From the NCBI RefSeq assembly GCF_000023785.1, contig NC_012982.1, forward strand, positions 1,798,001 to 1,862,000: a DNA stretch of 64,000 bases. Direction: 5' to 3'. A program made the position numbers and the translations under genes. Shown here in pieces: positions 29,454-39,900 of the stretch. The stretch comes from Hirschia baltica ATCC 49814 (GTDB lineage Bacteria > Pseudomonadota > Alphaproteobacteria > Caulobacterales > Hyphomonadaceae). Positions within the stretch are counted from its first letter, which is position 1. Every line of letters begins with the position of its first letter. Under the pieces are notes generated by a model. The model was not told the DNA's origin. It saw only the letters and a program-made list of their open reading frames with translations, and did no database searches.

Positions 29454-30650
29454 TTATGACAACAGGCCGCTAAAAACATCAAGCAGCCCAAGCCGCCTAA
29501 TATCATTCCAAGTAACAGCGATAAAGAAAACCCCGACTACCGCAAGCCCCCCACGCAGAAGATATTCCTGAAACTTCAGAGAAACTTCTGATCCAACAAC
29601 TGTTTCGTAAAGACCCAACAACGCAGAATAGCCATCCAACATTGGAATCGGCAACAGGTTGAAAAAACCAATACTTACTGAGAACATCGCAATCAATTCA
29701 AGCATTTGCCAGAATGTACCGCTCAGCCTTTCTTTAAATCCAATATCTGTTCGTTTCATATTGCTGTCGACAACGCGATCAGCAATATCTCCCATTCCCA
29801 ATGGGCCTCTCATCTTGTCAAAGTTATCTTTGCCGAAAATAAGGCGGTTTAAGACTTTTAATGTTTTCCTGATGACATTCGCCGTTTGGTCAGCACCTAA
29901 GCTAACTGCTTCGAATGTAGACACGTCTTCAATAGCGATCAACTTAGACGACATACTTACACCGATACGGCCGATTTCATCTTCTATTCCTAGGCGTTCA
30001 TTAATGAACATCTCTCGACGTGGAATGACGATTAAATCAATTTCTTCACCATTACGAAGAAGCGAGAGTTTTACAGGTTCGTCAGCACTATACGCGACCG
30101 CTTCAATGACATCTCCCGCACTAGAAACTGCTCTGTCGTCAGCTGCAACGATAATATCTCCATCCAATACACCAGCCTCATACGCTGCACTATTTTCCAG
30201 AACATTCTCGACAGTAACATCGCCATACAAAGGCTTACCTTGGCTAAAAATAACCGCATAAATTAAGATAGCCAATATAAAATTCGCTACTGGTCCAGCC
30301 ATGGAGACAATGACTCTTTGCCAAGCAGCCAAGTCTTTGTAATATCGTCCTTTGGGCTTTTTTGGATTGTCAGAAATAGAATTATCGCCTTCTTGTTCAC
30401 CAACGAATTTGACAAACCCTCCAAGCGGCAACCAATTTAATCGCCAACGCGTATTTCTCTTGTCTGAAACTTCAAAAATAGATTTTCCAAAACCAAATGC
30501 AAAAGATTCAACAGCCGCCCCAAAAGCGCGGCCGGCATAATAATGTCCAAGCTCGTGTATAGTTACAACGACGCCAATCATAATGATGAACGGAACGACA
30601 GAGGAAACAATTGAAAACAGATTAAGGAACTGGCTTACTAGAACGTCCAT
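29454..30650 (-). CDS. rseP: Site-2 zinc metalloprotease RseP
   Basis: Intramembrane protease of the M50 family that releases regulators such as anti-sigma factors. 398 residues. The zinc motif HELGH lies in the first helix (about residues 33-37). A single PDZ domain occupies about 120-205, and the second metal-ligand motif appears as LLPIPMLDG near residue 320. Three to four transmembrane helices. Located between dxr and bamA as usual in proteobacteria. Confidence 0.95.
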   Translation of the reverse strand: MDVLVSQFLNLFSIVSSVVPFIIMIGVVVTIHELGHYYAGRAFGAAVESFAFGFGKSIFEVSDKRNTRWRLNWLPLGGFVKFVGEQEGDNSISDNPKKPKGRYYKDLAAWQRVIVSMAGPVANFILAILIYAVIFSQGKPLYGDVTVENVLENSAAYEAGVLDGDIIVAADDRAVSSAGDVIEAVAYSADEPVKLSLLRNGEEIDLIVIPRREMFINERLGIEDEIGRIGVSMSSKLIAIEDVSTFEAVSLGADQTANVIRKTLKVLNRLIFGKDNFDKMRGPLGMGDIADRVVDSNMKRTDIGFKERLSGTFWQMLELIAMFSVSIGFFNLLPIPMLDGYSALLGLYETVVGSEVSLKFQEYLLRGGLAVVGVFFIAVTWNDIRRLGLLDVFSGLLS

Positions 30651-30704
30651 ATTTAAAAATGGTCCTCTAAAATTCTACTTAGGTTAGCCCGTAACATGCA
30701 GGTG

Positions 30705-31886
30705 CTATGCCTTAATCGCTTCAAGCGCAAGTTTTCTTGCCAGACCATCTAACTCGAACACATCATCAAAACTGTTAGGGTCAGTCATAGCTCCGAATTC
30801 ATCAGATGCAAACCGATCTAGCAATTTTTCAGTTGTACGCGTTATATCCATAAAACCAATAACATTATTCAAAAAAGCATCTACTGCGATTTCGTTGACA
30901 GCGTTAATTACATTTGGTGCCCAAGCTCCTAGGGTTAAAGCTTTACGAGCCAATGAGACCGCTGGAAACCTTGCATCATCTGGTGTTTCGAAACTCAAGC
31001 TACCGATTCTACCTAAATCCAGTCTTTCTAATCCTGGCACCGGCATTCGATTAGGCCATGCCAAAGCATAAGAAATAGGCGTTCGCATATCCGGCATACC
31101 AAGTTGTGCCAGAACGGAACCATCATCATATGAAACCAAACTATGTACTATGGACTGGGGGTGGATTAATACATCAATCTTTTCTTCAGGTGTATTAAAA
31201 AGATAAGATGCCTCTATCAACTCCAGAGACTTATTCATCATCGTTGCACTATCTACTGAAATTTTAGCACCCATTGACCAGTTCGGATGGGAAATAGCCT
31301 GTTCAGGAGTAGCTTCTCGCATTTCATCAATAGTAGATGTTCTAAACGGGCCTCCGGATGCGGTTAAAATCAGTTTTTCTACTCTTTTGTGATTATCAAG
31401 AACTTGAAATATAGCATTATGTTCCGAATCAACGGGCAGCAATGTTGCATTATATTTTTTAGCTTCACTCAAGAATAACACTCCTGCGCAAACAATACTT
31501 TCTTTGTTTGCAAGAGCTATTTTTGCACCTTGTTTGATCCCCTCAAGAGTTGGCCTTAAAGCGGCCGCCCCCGTTATGGCAGAAACCAATGTATCACATT
31601 GTCTAGCGGCAGCGTCGACCAATCCAGTTTCACCTGAGGCACATTCAATACCAGTACCGGCCAACAAATCTTTCAATTCTTGATATTTATTTTCATTTCC
31701 AATTGCAGCAAATTCTGCATTAGTTTCAATGGCTAATTTTGCTAATTCTTGAACACTATTCTGAGCTGTTAGAGAAACAACTTTAAACTCAGGCATGTCC
31801 GCACAATTTTGCTTTAAAATCGAAATAGTAGAACTACCAATGGAACCAGTGGCACCCAGCAATGAAACTTTGACCTGTTCTGACAC
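30705..31886 (-). CDS. dxr: 1-deoxy-D-xylulose 5-phosphate reductoisomerase
   Basis: Commits deoxyxylulose phosphate to the MEP isoprenoid pathway using NADPH. 393 residues. NADPH motif LGATGSIGSSTI, metal/substrate motif LPVDSEHNAIFQ, ASGGPFR and the C-terminal NEIAVDAFL are present. I prefer the GTG at 31886 as start: GGGGGATTGAGG is directly upstream. The in-frame TTG at 31892 would sit on top of that ribosome-binding site. It begins 2 bp after the cdsA stop. Confidence 0.96.
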   Translation of the reverse strand: MSEQVKVSLLGATGSIGSSTISILKQNCADMPEFKVVSLTAQNSVQELAKLAIETNAEFAAIGNENKYQELKDLLAGTGIECASGETGLVDAAARQCDTLVSAITGAAALRPTLEGIKQGAKIALANKESIVCAGVLFLSEAKKYNATLLPVDSEHNAIFQVLDNHKRVEKLILTASGGPFRTSTIDEMREATPEQAISHPNWSMGAKISVDSATMMNKSLELIEASYLFNTPEEKIDVLIHPQSIVHSLVSYDDGSVLAQLGMPDMRTPISYALAWPNRMPVPGLERLDLGRIGSLSFETPDDARFPAVSLARKALTLGAWAPNVINAVNEIAVDAFLNNVIGFMDITRTTEKLLDRFASDEFGAMTDPNSFDDVFELDGLARKLALEAIKA

Positions 31887-31888
31887 CC

Positions 31889-32836
31889 TCAATCCCCCAA
31901 TAAACTAAGCATAATATCGGGAAAAAACAGATTCATTATCGCAGCAATCGATACAGCAGCCATCAGGCCGTCCAATCGGTCTAATAAGCCACCATGTCCA
32001 GGAATGATGTTTGACATATCTTTGATCCCAAACTTCCGTTTAAACATCGATTCGATGAGATCACCTTGTTGCGCGGCAATAGATAAGAAAATTGCCCAAA
32101 ACAGCCACATTATCATAGAAGATTGAGTGAGGTTGGCTGCAGCTGCACCCGCAAGAGCCGCATAAATCACTCCACCTATCGCTCCGGTCCATGTTTTATT
32201 CGGACTATTTTTAGGAGCTAATAATGGACCTCCATACGCTTTTCCAGCCAAATATCCGGCGGTATCTGTTCCCCAAACTATTGCGAAAATAGCAAACATC
32301 ATAAATTGCGTGTTGGTCGACAATTCACGTAAATAAACAAATGCACCAAAGGGAAAAGTAACGTAAACCGCCCCAAACATGAGAGATAAGGGATGTAATT
32401 TATACAATCTTCCAAGTAAATAAATTACAATTGCGGACACAATAGAAACCATCGAAACGACGGCCAGCCCGATACCTCCAGCATATATCGCCGTCAAACC
32501 CGCAAAACTAAACATACCACAGAGACTATATGTTTTCCATTTTACTTGTCCCTTGCCCACCATAAATGCCCACTCGCAAGCTGCGATAATTGCACAAATG
32601 GCGGTGAGCACTTTAAATACGACTCCGCCTTGAACTACAGCTAGGACACAAACGGGAGCAAGAACGAGCGTAGCAACTATACGCTTGATAAAGTTAGCAC
32701 TTACAGACGTATTTGGGTGAGAAACACCCTCAGCAGCTGGAGAAGATGTTGGATTTAATTCATTCTCTAAATTAGCTTTCGATGACTTTGGAAGGCTCGA
32801 CTCCGCCAAATCGTCGGTTACGATTTTTGAAGACAT
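31889..32836 (-). CDS. cdsA: Phosphatidate cytidylyltransferase
   Basis: Makes CDP-diacylglycerol for phospholipid synthesis. 315 residues, with about eight transmembrane helices from residue 50 on. The catalytic signature is near the C-terminus (KRKFGIKDMSNIIPGHGG then LLDRLDG); SPNKTWTGAIGG is also typical. The first ~45 residues form a polar Ser/Asn/Glu-rich cytoplasmic extension. The ATG at 32836 lies 65 bp inside uppS with GGAGCG 9 nt before it. I see no later ATG, GTG or TTG in frame before the first helix, so the overlap appears real. Confidence 0.93.
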   Translation of the reverse strand: MSSKIVTDDLAESSLPKSSKANLENELNPTSSPAAEGVSHPNTSVSANFIKRIVATLVLAPVCVLAVVQGGVVFKVLTAICAIIAACEWAFMVGKGQVKWKTYSLCGMFSFAGLTAIYAGGIGLAVVSMVSIVSAIVIYLLGRLYKLHPLSLMFGAVYVTFPFGAFVYLRELSTNTQFMMFAIFAIVWGTDTAGYLAGKAYGGPLLAPKNSPNKTWTGAIGGVIYAALAGAAAANLTQSSMIMWLFWAIFLSIAAQQGDLIESMFKRKFGIKDMSNIIPGHGGLLDRLDGLMAAVSIAAIMNLFFPDIMLSLLGD

Positions 32837-33551
32837 CTATTGCCCGCTCCATATCAACTTTGCCAAAATCTGGCCACAATATATCTAAGAACATCAACTC
32901 TGAATAGGCGATTCCCCACAATAGGAAATTACTAATTCTTAGTTCACCGCTCGTTCTGATGAGTAAATCCACATCAGGAAGGTCAGACGACCACATATGC
33001 TGCTGCATAATGGACTCATCTATACTTTCTGGGGAAAGTCGCCCAGCTTGAACATCTGCAGCTATCTTTTGGGCCGCTTCCACTATTTCAGCTCTACCGC
33101 CATAATTAAAAGCGATATTGACGTTAAACACTTTATTTTGTGCTGTTTTAGATTCACATTCGTCAATTAACTTTAGAATATCTGCAGGTAAGCCGTCTAA
33201 CGATCCAAATATCCGAACTCTAACACCTTCTTTATGAAGGCGATTTAGATCTTTTTTTACAAACAATTTTAAAAGCGCAAACAAAGCATCAACCTCAGCT
33301 TTGGGCCTGCGCCAGTTTTCTGTTGAAAATGAAAAAACCGTCAGATGTTCAATTGCAAGCGCCTTACAGGCATCCACAGTCTTTCTAAGCGCTTCAACGC
33401 CCTCTTTATGGCCAGCTATACGAGGCAACCCCCTAGCTTGCGCCCATCGCCCATTACCATCCATAATTACGGCAACATGTTTAGGCGCATGTCCTTCGTC
33501 ACCAACTTTAGAATGCTGGGCAATAGGTGTTGTTGAAGCGATAGATGACAA
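32772..33551 (-). CDS. uppS: Isoprenyl (undecaprenyl) diphosphate synthase
   Basis: cis-Prenyltransferase making undecaprenyl diphosphate, the lipid carrier for peptidoglycan and O-antigen. 259 residues. The catalytic motif HVAVIMDGNGRWAQARGLPR and the C-terminal DLLIRTSGELRISNFLLW are diagnostic. The only in-frame start before these is TTG at 33551, with GCAGGT 8 nt upstream overlapping the end of frr. The first ~22 residues are a non-conserved leader. Its 3' end overlaps cdsA by 65 bp. Confidence 0.95.
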   Translation of the reverse strand: MSSIASTTPIAQHSKVGDEGHAPKHVAVIMDGNGRWAQARGLPRIAGHKEGVEALRKTVDACKALAIEHLTVFSFSTENWRRPKAEVDALFALLKLFVKKDLNRLHKEGVRVRIFGSLDGLPADILKLIDECESKTAQNKVFNVNIAFNYGGRAEIVEAAQKIAADVQAGRLSPESIDESIMQQHMWSSDLPDVDLLIRTSGELRISNFLLWGIAYSELMFLDILWPDFGKVDMERAIDVFKNRNRRFGGVEPSKVIES

Positions 33552-33555
33552 CAGT

Positions 33556-34110
33556 TTATACCTGCATAATCTCTTCTTCTTTTGATTTCACACTAGCATC
33601 AACGGAAGAAATTATTTTATCAGTCAATTTCTGCACGTCATCCTCAAGTGATTTTTGCTCATCTTTGGAGATTTCGCCATCCTTCTCCATTTTTTTCAAA
33701 ATATCCATTCCATCACGGCGCACATTCCGAATGGCAACACGTGCTGATTCTGCATATTTTCCAGCTAATTTAGCTAACTCTGCACGACGCTCTTCATTTA
33801 ATGGCGGAATAGGAATGCGAAGGTTTTGACCATCCATGACAGGGTTTAATCCTAAACCTGCTTCGCGAATTGCTTTGTCAGCTGCTCCGACAACTGTTTT
33901 GTCCCATACGTTCACAGCAAGCATACGCGGCTCAGGAACAGAGATAGAAGCCACTTGAGCCAAAGGAGTTGATGCGCCATACGCTTGAACCATTACAGTA
34001 TCCAAAAGGTTCACTGATGCGCGTCCTGTGCGCAAACCTGAAAATTCAGTTTTCAGTGATGCAACAGCACCTTCCATACGGCGTTCTAAGTCTTTCATAT
34101 CAATAGACAT
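33556..34110 (-). CDS. frr: Ribosome recycling factor
   Basis: Splits post-termination ribosomes together with EF-G. 184 residues, the usual length. Family blocks [32 protein letters not shown] and [10 protein letters not shown] are present. AAAAGGAAAAG precedes the ATG. It lies between pyrH and uppS in the classic order. Confidence 0.98.
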   Translation of the reverse strand: MSIDMKDLERRMEGAVASLKTEFSGLRTGRASVNLLDTVMVQAYGASTPLAQVASISVPEPRMLAVNVWDKTVVGAADKAIREAGLGLNPVMDGQNLRIPIPPLNEERRAELAKLAGKYAESARVAIRNVRRDGMDILKKMEKDGEISKDEQKSLEDDVQKLTDKIISSVDASVKSKEEEIMQV

Positions 34111-34143
34111 AATCTTTTCCTTTTATCCTGCAGTTGGCCCTAC

Positions 34144-34887
34144 TCAATTTTCGATAACAGTACAAATACCATTTCCAGCCAGAACCTCAGCAAGCGATCC
34201 TTTATTGTGAATAGAAAACACAACAATCGGTATGTGATTCTCTTTCATTAAACTTACAGCCGTTGCATCCATAACACGAAGGTCTTTATTCAACACCTCC
34301 ATATAACCTAAGTGATCAAAACGAGTTGCTTCAGGGTCTAGTTTTGGATCAGCGGTATAAACTCCATCAACCTGAGTTCCCTTCAGCATAGCGTCACACC
34401 CCATTTCAGCAGCACGCAATGCAGCTCCGGTATCTGTCGTAAAGAATGGATTTCCGGTGCCAGCAGCAAAAATTACCACGCGACCTTTTTCCATATGACG
34501 GATAGCTCTACGGCGAATAAAGGGCTCACAAATTTTTGGCATTTCAACGGCGCTTTGCACCCTCGCAGGCACACCAATCTCTTCAAGTGCTCCTTGCATA
34601 GCAAGCGCATTCATCACCGTCGCCAGCATCCCCATAGAATCAGCTTGTGCACGTTCCATGCCCTGCCCAACACCTTTAAGTCCTCTAAAAATGTTTCCAC
34701 CACCGATAACAAGACAAACTTCAGTCCCAGCAGCGATGGCTTCCTTAATTTCCTCGGCTATAGGAAAACAGGCAGCCATATCTATCCCGAACTTTTCTTT
34801 GTCAGGTTCAATTTTTCCGGCCAGAACCTCACCTGAAATCTTGAGAAGTACTCGTTTGTATTTTGGTGATTGAAGTTGAGATGCCAT
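34144..34887 (-). CDS. pyrH: UMP kinase
   Basis: Phosphorylates UMP to UDP; hexameric amino-acid-kinase-fold enzyme. 247 residues. [14 protein letters not shown] at the N-terminus, the GGGNIFRG loop, and [17 protein letters not shown] (17 residues) are characteristic. It starts only about 35 bp downstream of the strong tsf terminator. It must therefore be read by terminator leak-through or from a promoter squeezed into that gap. Confidence 0.97.
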   Translation of the reverse strand: MASQLQSPKYKRVLLKISGEVLAGKIEPDKEKFGIDMAACFPIAEEIKEAIAAGTEVCLVIGGGNIFRGLKGVGQGMERAQADSMGMLATVMNALAMQGALEEIGVPARVQSAVEMPKICEPFIRRRAIRHMEKGRVVIFAAGTGNPFFTTDTGAALRAAEMGCDAMLKGTQVDGVYTADPKLDPEATRFDHLGYMEVLNKDLRVMDATAVSLMKENHIPIVVFSIHNKGSLAEVLAGNGICTVIEN

Positions 34888-34922
34888 AATGTTTTGCCTG
34901 CCCTTAGCTAATAAGACCCATC

Positions 34923-34959
34923 AAAAAAAACGGAGATAGACACTTATCGCCTACCTCCG
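34923..34959 (-). terminator. Rho-independent terminator after tsf
   Basis: On the minus strand CGGAGGTAGGC pairs with GTCTATCTCCG (all pairs, two G-U) around a 7-nt loop, followed by eight T. It ends the rpsB-tsf transcript and lies in the 98-bp gap before pyrH. Confidence 0.93.
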
Positions 34960-34985
34960 CTTCTATTCAAGTTCGAAAATGAACT

Positions 34986-35915
34986 TTATTGTCCAGTTGC
35001 AGCGGCAACTTCAGCAGCAAAGTCTTCTTCTTTTTTCTCGATACCTTCACCAAGACGCAACATTGCAAAGCCTTTTAGAGCAACAGGTGCTCCAGCTTCT
35101 TTTCCAGCGTTCTCGATGAATTGACCAACAGTCAAGTCTGGGTCCATCACGAAAGTCTGCTCCACCAATACAACTTCTTGGTAAAATTTACGGATACGAC
35201 CTTCGATCATTTTTTCGATCACTGCTTCAGGTTTGCCTGATTCGCGAGCTTGTTCAGTTAGAACTTGACGCTCACGCTCAACAGCGACAGGATCCAACTC
35301 TTCTTTTACAGCAGCTAGCGGGTTTGTTGCAGCAATGTGCATTGCTACTTTACGGCCAACTTCAAGCAACACATCAGTGTTGCCTTCAGATTCGAGACCG
35401 ACAACAACACCGATTTTTCCAAGTCCGTCAGCTGTAGCCGAGTGAATGTAAGATGCTACCGCACCTTTATCGACAGTCACACTCGCTGAACGACGAAGGC
35501 TCATATTTTCACCAATCTTTGCGACCATCCGCTTCAATTGATCTGCAATAGAACCTTCTCCACCGTCAACAGCAGCTGAAGCAGCAAGTGCTTCAACATC
35601 GCCATTCACAGCTATTGCGGCTTTTGCAATACCCGCAACTGCTTCTTGGAAAGTTTCGTTGCGAGCAACGAAATCTGTTTCGGCGTTAACCTCAACAACA
35701 GCACCTACAGTGCCTTCAACTGCCACACCAACGAGACCATCAGCCGCTACACGACCTTCTTTCTTCGCTGCTTTAGAAAGACCTTTGGCACGAAGCCAAT
35801 CGATCGCAGCATCAACATCACCGTCATTTTCGGTAAGTGCTTTTTTACAGTCCATCATTCCTGCGCCGGTTTTCTCACGCAGGTCTTTTACGAGTGCAGC
35901 TGTAATTGCGGCCAT
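34986..35915 (-). CDS. tsf: Elongation factor Ts
   Basis: Nucleotide exchange factor for EF-Tu. 309 residues. The N-terminal UBA-like domain contains [16 protein letters not shown]. The core has [14 protein letters not shown] and the dimerisation region with [18 protein letters not shown] precedes the ATG. It follows rpsB by 51 bp and shares its promoter. Confidence 0.98.
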   Translation of the reverse strand: MAAITAALVKDLREKTGAGMMDCKKALTENDGDVDAAIDWLRAKGLSKAAKKEGRVAADGLVGVAVEGTVGAVVEVNAETDFVARNETFQEAVAGIAKAAIAVNGDVEALAASAAVDGGEGSIADQLKRMVAKIGENMSLRRSASVTVDKGAVASYIHSATADGLGKIGVVVGLESEGNTDVLLEVGRKVAMHIAATNPLAAVKEELDPVAVERERQVLTEQARESGKPEAVIEKMIEGRIRKFYQEVVLVEQTFVMDPDLTVGQFIENAGKEAGAPVALKGFAMLRLGEGIEKKEEDFAAEVAAATGQ

Positions 35916-35966
35916 GTTCAGTTACCTCTCTCAGGATATATGAGTGGTGGATTTAAAAGCTTTAAC

Positions 35967-36827
35967 TTAAGCACCTTCAGAAGGTGTTTTTGTTTCTGTT
36001 GTTTCTTCTGTTTCAGCAGTTTCTTCAACAGCAACTTCAGCACTTGCTTCTGCAGCTGCAACTTCAACAGCGATAGATTCAAGAGCGACTTCAGAAATGT
36101 CTTCTGCTTCACCCAAGTCCACACCTAGTTCCATTGAAGATTCTGCTAGTCCATCGAGAACAGCATCAGCAAACAAGTTAGTGTAAAGCTGGATTGCACG
36201 TGTCGCGTCATCGTTACCTGGGATCGGGAAATCCACTTCATCAGGGTCACAATTTGTATCCACGATTGCAACAACTGGAATACCAAGCTTACGAGCTTCT
36301 TTAACAGCAATAGATTCTTTGTTTGTGTCGATTACGAACATGATTGATGGAAGACCACCCATGTTACGAATTCCACCAAGAACGCGCTGAAGTTTTTCTT
36401 GCTCACGAGTAAGCTTCAAAAGTTCTTTTTTAGTAAGACCAGTACCGTCACCTTGTGACAACAAGTCATCTAATTCACGTAGACGTTTAATAGAGTTTGA
36501 AACAGTCGACCAGTTTGTCAAAGTTCCACCAAGCCAACGATCGTTCATGAAGTACTGAGCTGAACGCTCAGCTGCTTCTGCAACAGCTTCTGAAGCTTGA
36601 CGTTTTGTTCCAACAAAAAGAACACGTCCACCTTTAGCGACAGTATCGCGCACTTGAACCAAAGCTTGGTGAAGAAGGGGAACTGTTTGTGAAAGGTCAA
36701 GGATGTGAATCCCAGAACGCGCACCAAAAATGTAGCGATCCATTTTAGGATTCCAGCGGTGTTTTTGGTGACCAAAGTGTACACCAGCTTCTAATAGCTG
36801 ACGCATAGTAAATTCAGGTAGTGCCAT
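35967..36827 (-). CDS. rpsB: 30S ribosomal protein S2
   Basis: Small-subunit protein S2, 286 residues. The conserved N-terminus [28 protein letters not shown] and [22 protein letters not shown]-type blocks are present. The last ~50 residues are an Ala/Glu/Val/Thr-rich acidic extension beyond the family core, common in alphaproteobacteria. It is expressed from a strong promoter at 36913-36940 through a structured leader that may allow S2 feedback. Confidence 0.98.
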   Translation of the reverse strand: MALPEFTMRQLLEAGVHFGHQKHRWNPKMDRYIFGARSGIHILDLSQTVPLLHQALVQVRDTVAKGGRVLFVGTKRQASEAVAEAAERSAQYFMNDRWLGGTLTNWSTVSNSIKRLRELDDLLSQGDGTGLTKKELLKLTREQEKLQRVLGGIRNMGGLPSIMFVIDTNKESIAVKEARKLGIPVVAIVDTNCDPDEVDFPIPGNDDATRAIQLYTNLFADAVLDGLAESSMELGVDLGEAEDISEVALESIAVEVAAAEASAEVAVEETAETEETTETKTPSEGA

Positions 36828-36841
36828 ATCAATTTTCCTAT

Positions 36842-36892
36842 CCGGTTAGCCGCCGCGGGTTGGCTGAACGATTCAGCACCGGAAAATAACCC
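36842..36892 (-). promoter_or_regulatory. Structured leader of rpsB mRNA, candidate S2 autoregulatory element
   Basis: In transcript order the leader holds GGGTT (36892-36888), CCGGT (36882-36878), a perfect GCTGAA/TTCAGC hairpin with a 3-nt loop (36877-36863), AACCC (36861-36857) and ACCGG (36846-36842). GGGTT can pair with AACCC and CCGGT with ACCGG. These two helices cross, giving either a pseudoknot or two alternative folds. ACCGG lies three bases before the AGGA ribosome-binding site, so pairing could block initiation. The pairing is seen; the regulatory role is inferred. Confidence 0.5.
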
Positions 36893-36912
36893 ACGTGTCG
36901 GAATAAAGCGCG

Positions 36913-36940
36913 CTTATACTCATTTTTCCAGCGCTGACAA
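36913..36940 (-). promoter_or_regulatory. rpsB-tsf promoter
   Basis: TTGTCA (36940-36935) and TATAAG (36918-36913) are separated by 16 bp on the minus strand, each 5 of 6 to consensus. It lies in the 137-bp gap between dnaE and rpsB and predicts a leader of about 80 nt. Confidence 0.75.
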
Positions 36941-36964
36941 CCCACCAGACAAAATCATCTTAGA

Positions 36965-39900
36965 TTATGCGGCCACGGGCGTGACTCTCTCCACTCCGAC
37001 AACTGATTTCAAAGCTGACATAGCAGCATAATCCATGGGATAATGCCCATCCAACTCAAGCGTGATTAACCGTTGATCTTCTAAAGGAATTTCAACTTGA
37101 ATTATCCCTATAGTTTGAGAAGACACTTCTCTCAACTGAACAGCGACATGTGCAAGTTGCTCCATACTCGCTAGGTCACCTACTCTCACGCATAATTTTG
37201 CTGGTGCTCCGAGTGCAGCTTTGTCGAGTGGGCGCGCACCATCAACAGAGAAACGCAACTCATCATCTTTTCGGCGCACTTTGACGTGAACGTTGACCCG
37301 ACTTCCTACTTCAAAATAATCTCGAGTCTCGGCCAATGTTTCAGGGGCAACAAATAACTCATACTCCCCAGATGGATCTGATAAAGTGATATAAGCAAAT
37401 TTCCCACCTCCACTCATAGAAGGCTTTTCAACGCGTACTTTGACAACTCCTATCATTTCAAGTGCTGCACGTTCCCTGCCTAACTCCATCATTTGAGAAG
37501 ATAAAACAATTCTTTCCCTAGCCGGCCCTTCAAGAATATCATCGAGAGGGTGACCAGAAAGGTAGAATCCAACACTTGAAAGTTCATAGTCCAAAATCTT
37601 CTCTGAACTCCACGGTGCAGCTTTAGGTAGTTTTGGTCTCATCGGAGGTTCATCACCAAAAAGGCTATTTTGATTTGAGTTTCTATCCCTATTGGCCGCG
37701 TTAGACATTGCTGCAAGCATTTCGGACGCTTCAAAAGCTTTAGCTCTGTTCTTCTCTAATTGGTCGAAACCTCCACATTTAGAGAGTGCTTGATAGACGC
37801 GCTTATTGATTTGACGCGGATCAACACGTTCAGCAAAGTCAAACAAATCTTCGAATGGCTTTTCATTTCTAGCGCGCTCAACATCCAGCATCGCTTCTTT
37901 ACCAACGCCCTTAACTGCTCCTAACGCATAGTAAATCTTTTGGTCTCGCACATCAAAATCAGCGTTACACAAGGTAATATCTGGCGTAACGACTGGAATT
38001 TTTAAACGTTTGGTTTCCTGAAAGAAAGCAGCCAGTTTTTCGGTATTTGTTAGGTCGAGACTCATTGATCCAGCCAAAAACTCGACAGGGTGTTTAGCTT
38101 TCAGGTAAGCCGTTTGATAAGCGATTACAGCATAGGCAGCAGCGTGAGATTTGTTGAAACCATACCCAGCAAACTCATTCACCAATTCAAAAATGAATTC
38201 CGCTCGTTCTTTGGATACGTCTTTCTTCGCAGCACCTTCCAAAAACCGCACCTTCTGTTTCAGCATCTCTTCAGGTTTTTTCTTACCCATGGCGCGACGC
38301 AAAAGGTCAGCCTCACCCAATGAATACCCCGCAAGTATTTGCGCAATGCGCATAACTTGCTCCTGATACACAATAACCCCGTATGTTTCTTCTAGAACAG
38401 GTTTCAAGTCATCATGGAGATAATCTATTTCTTCACGACCTTCTTTACGCGCAACATAGGTGTCGATGTTTTTCATCGGGCCCGGTCTATAAAGCGAAAT
38501 AAGCGCGATAATATCTTCTATACAGTCCGGCTTCACCTTGCGAAGCGTATCCCGCATACCTGTTGATTCAAGCTGAAATACGCCAAGTGTTTCACCTGAA
38601 GAGAGCAATTTATAAGCCTCTTCGTCATCAAAAGTGTGCCATTTTTCTGTGAGCTGTTTGCCTTCTGAAATCACAAATTTAAGTGCTCTTTGAATAACGG
38701 TCAGAGTTTTTAGACCAAGAAAGTCAAATTTAACCAATCCGTTGTGTTCAGCCCACTTCATATTGAATTGTGTCGCAGGAATATCTGATTTTGGATCCTT
38801 ATAGAGCGGCGATAACTCTACAAGTGGTCGGTCACCGATCACAACACCAGCGGCGTGCGTTCCAGCATTCCTGTACAATCCCTCAAGCTCTAAAGCTGTT
38901 TCTACAAGATTGCGAACATCTTCATTTTCCCGCATTTCTTGCTTGAATTTCGGCTCTCCATCAATCGCTTCTTGAAGCGTAGGAGGGTTTGCAGGATTAA
39001 AAGGAATAAGCTTTGAAAGTTTATCAACTTGACCAAACGGCAATTGATGTACACGGCCCACATCGCGAATAACCGCTTTTGCTTGCAATGTACCATAAGT
39101 GATGATCATCGCCACACGATCCGCACCATATTTTCGTTTGGTATATTCAATCACCTCATGTCGCCGATCTTGACAGAAATCGACATCGAAATCGGGCATA
39201 GACACACGTTCAGGGTTCAAAAAACGTTCGAAAAGCAGCCCAAATCGCAGTGGATCCAAATCAGTGATCGTCAATACCCAAGCGACAAGGGAACCGGCAC
39301 CAGAACCACGACCAGGGCCAACCGGAATATCATGCTCTTTTGCCCATTTAATAAAATCAGAAACGATCAAGAAATATCCAGGAAAACCCATTTGCCGAAT
39401 TATGTTCAGCTCAAAGTCCAACCTATCCCAATAGACCTGCTCTTCTTCATATAAAATACCCGATGAAAGCCGCATTTTAAGGCCTTCTCGCGCTTGACGG
39501 TCCAACTCTTCTCCTTCGTCTCCATCATCACCTGTAAAATTGGGTAGAATAGGTTTTCGCCAAGCGGGGCGATAAGAACAGCGGCGCGCAATCTCGCAAG
39601 TATTTTCAATTGCTTCTGGCAGGTCGGAAAAGAGATTAATCATCTCTTCTTCCGTTTTCATATATTGCTCGGGAGACGCTTTGGGCCGATCCTGCACTGA
39701 AACATATGTAGAGCCTGCAATACATAGCAATGCATCATGCGCTTTGTGCTGCGCTCTTTTGATGAAACGCGCCTCATTCGTCGCCACTAATGGCAAATCA
39801 AGCTCATAAGCCAAATCTACCAATAATTCTTCTGCTTTATCTTCAGTCAAACGTCCGTGACGCTGCAGTTCAACATATAATCGGTTTGGAAAAGCTTCAT

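Noticed and set aside
29402-29506. N-terminal extension of bamA into rseP
   Set aside because: A signal peptide and a good ribosome-binding site mark the start at 29401.
35646-36128. 160-codon plus-strand frame across the tsf-rpsB junction
   Set aside because: Cys/Phe-rich translation typical of an antisense shadow of Ala/Glu-rich genes.
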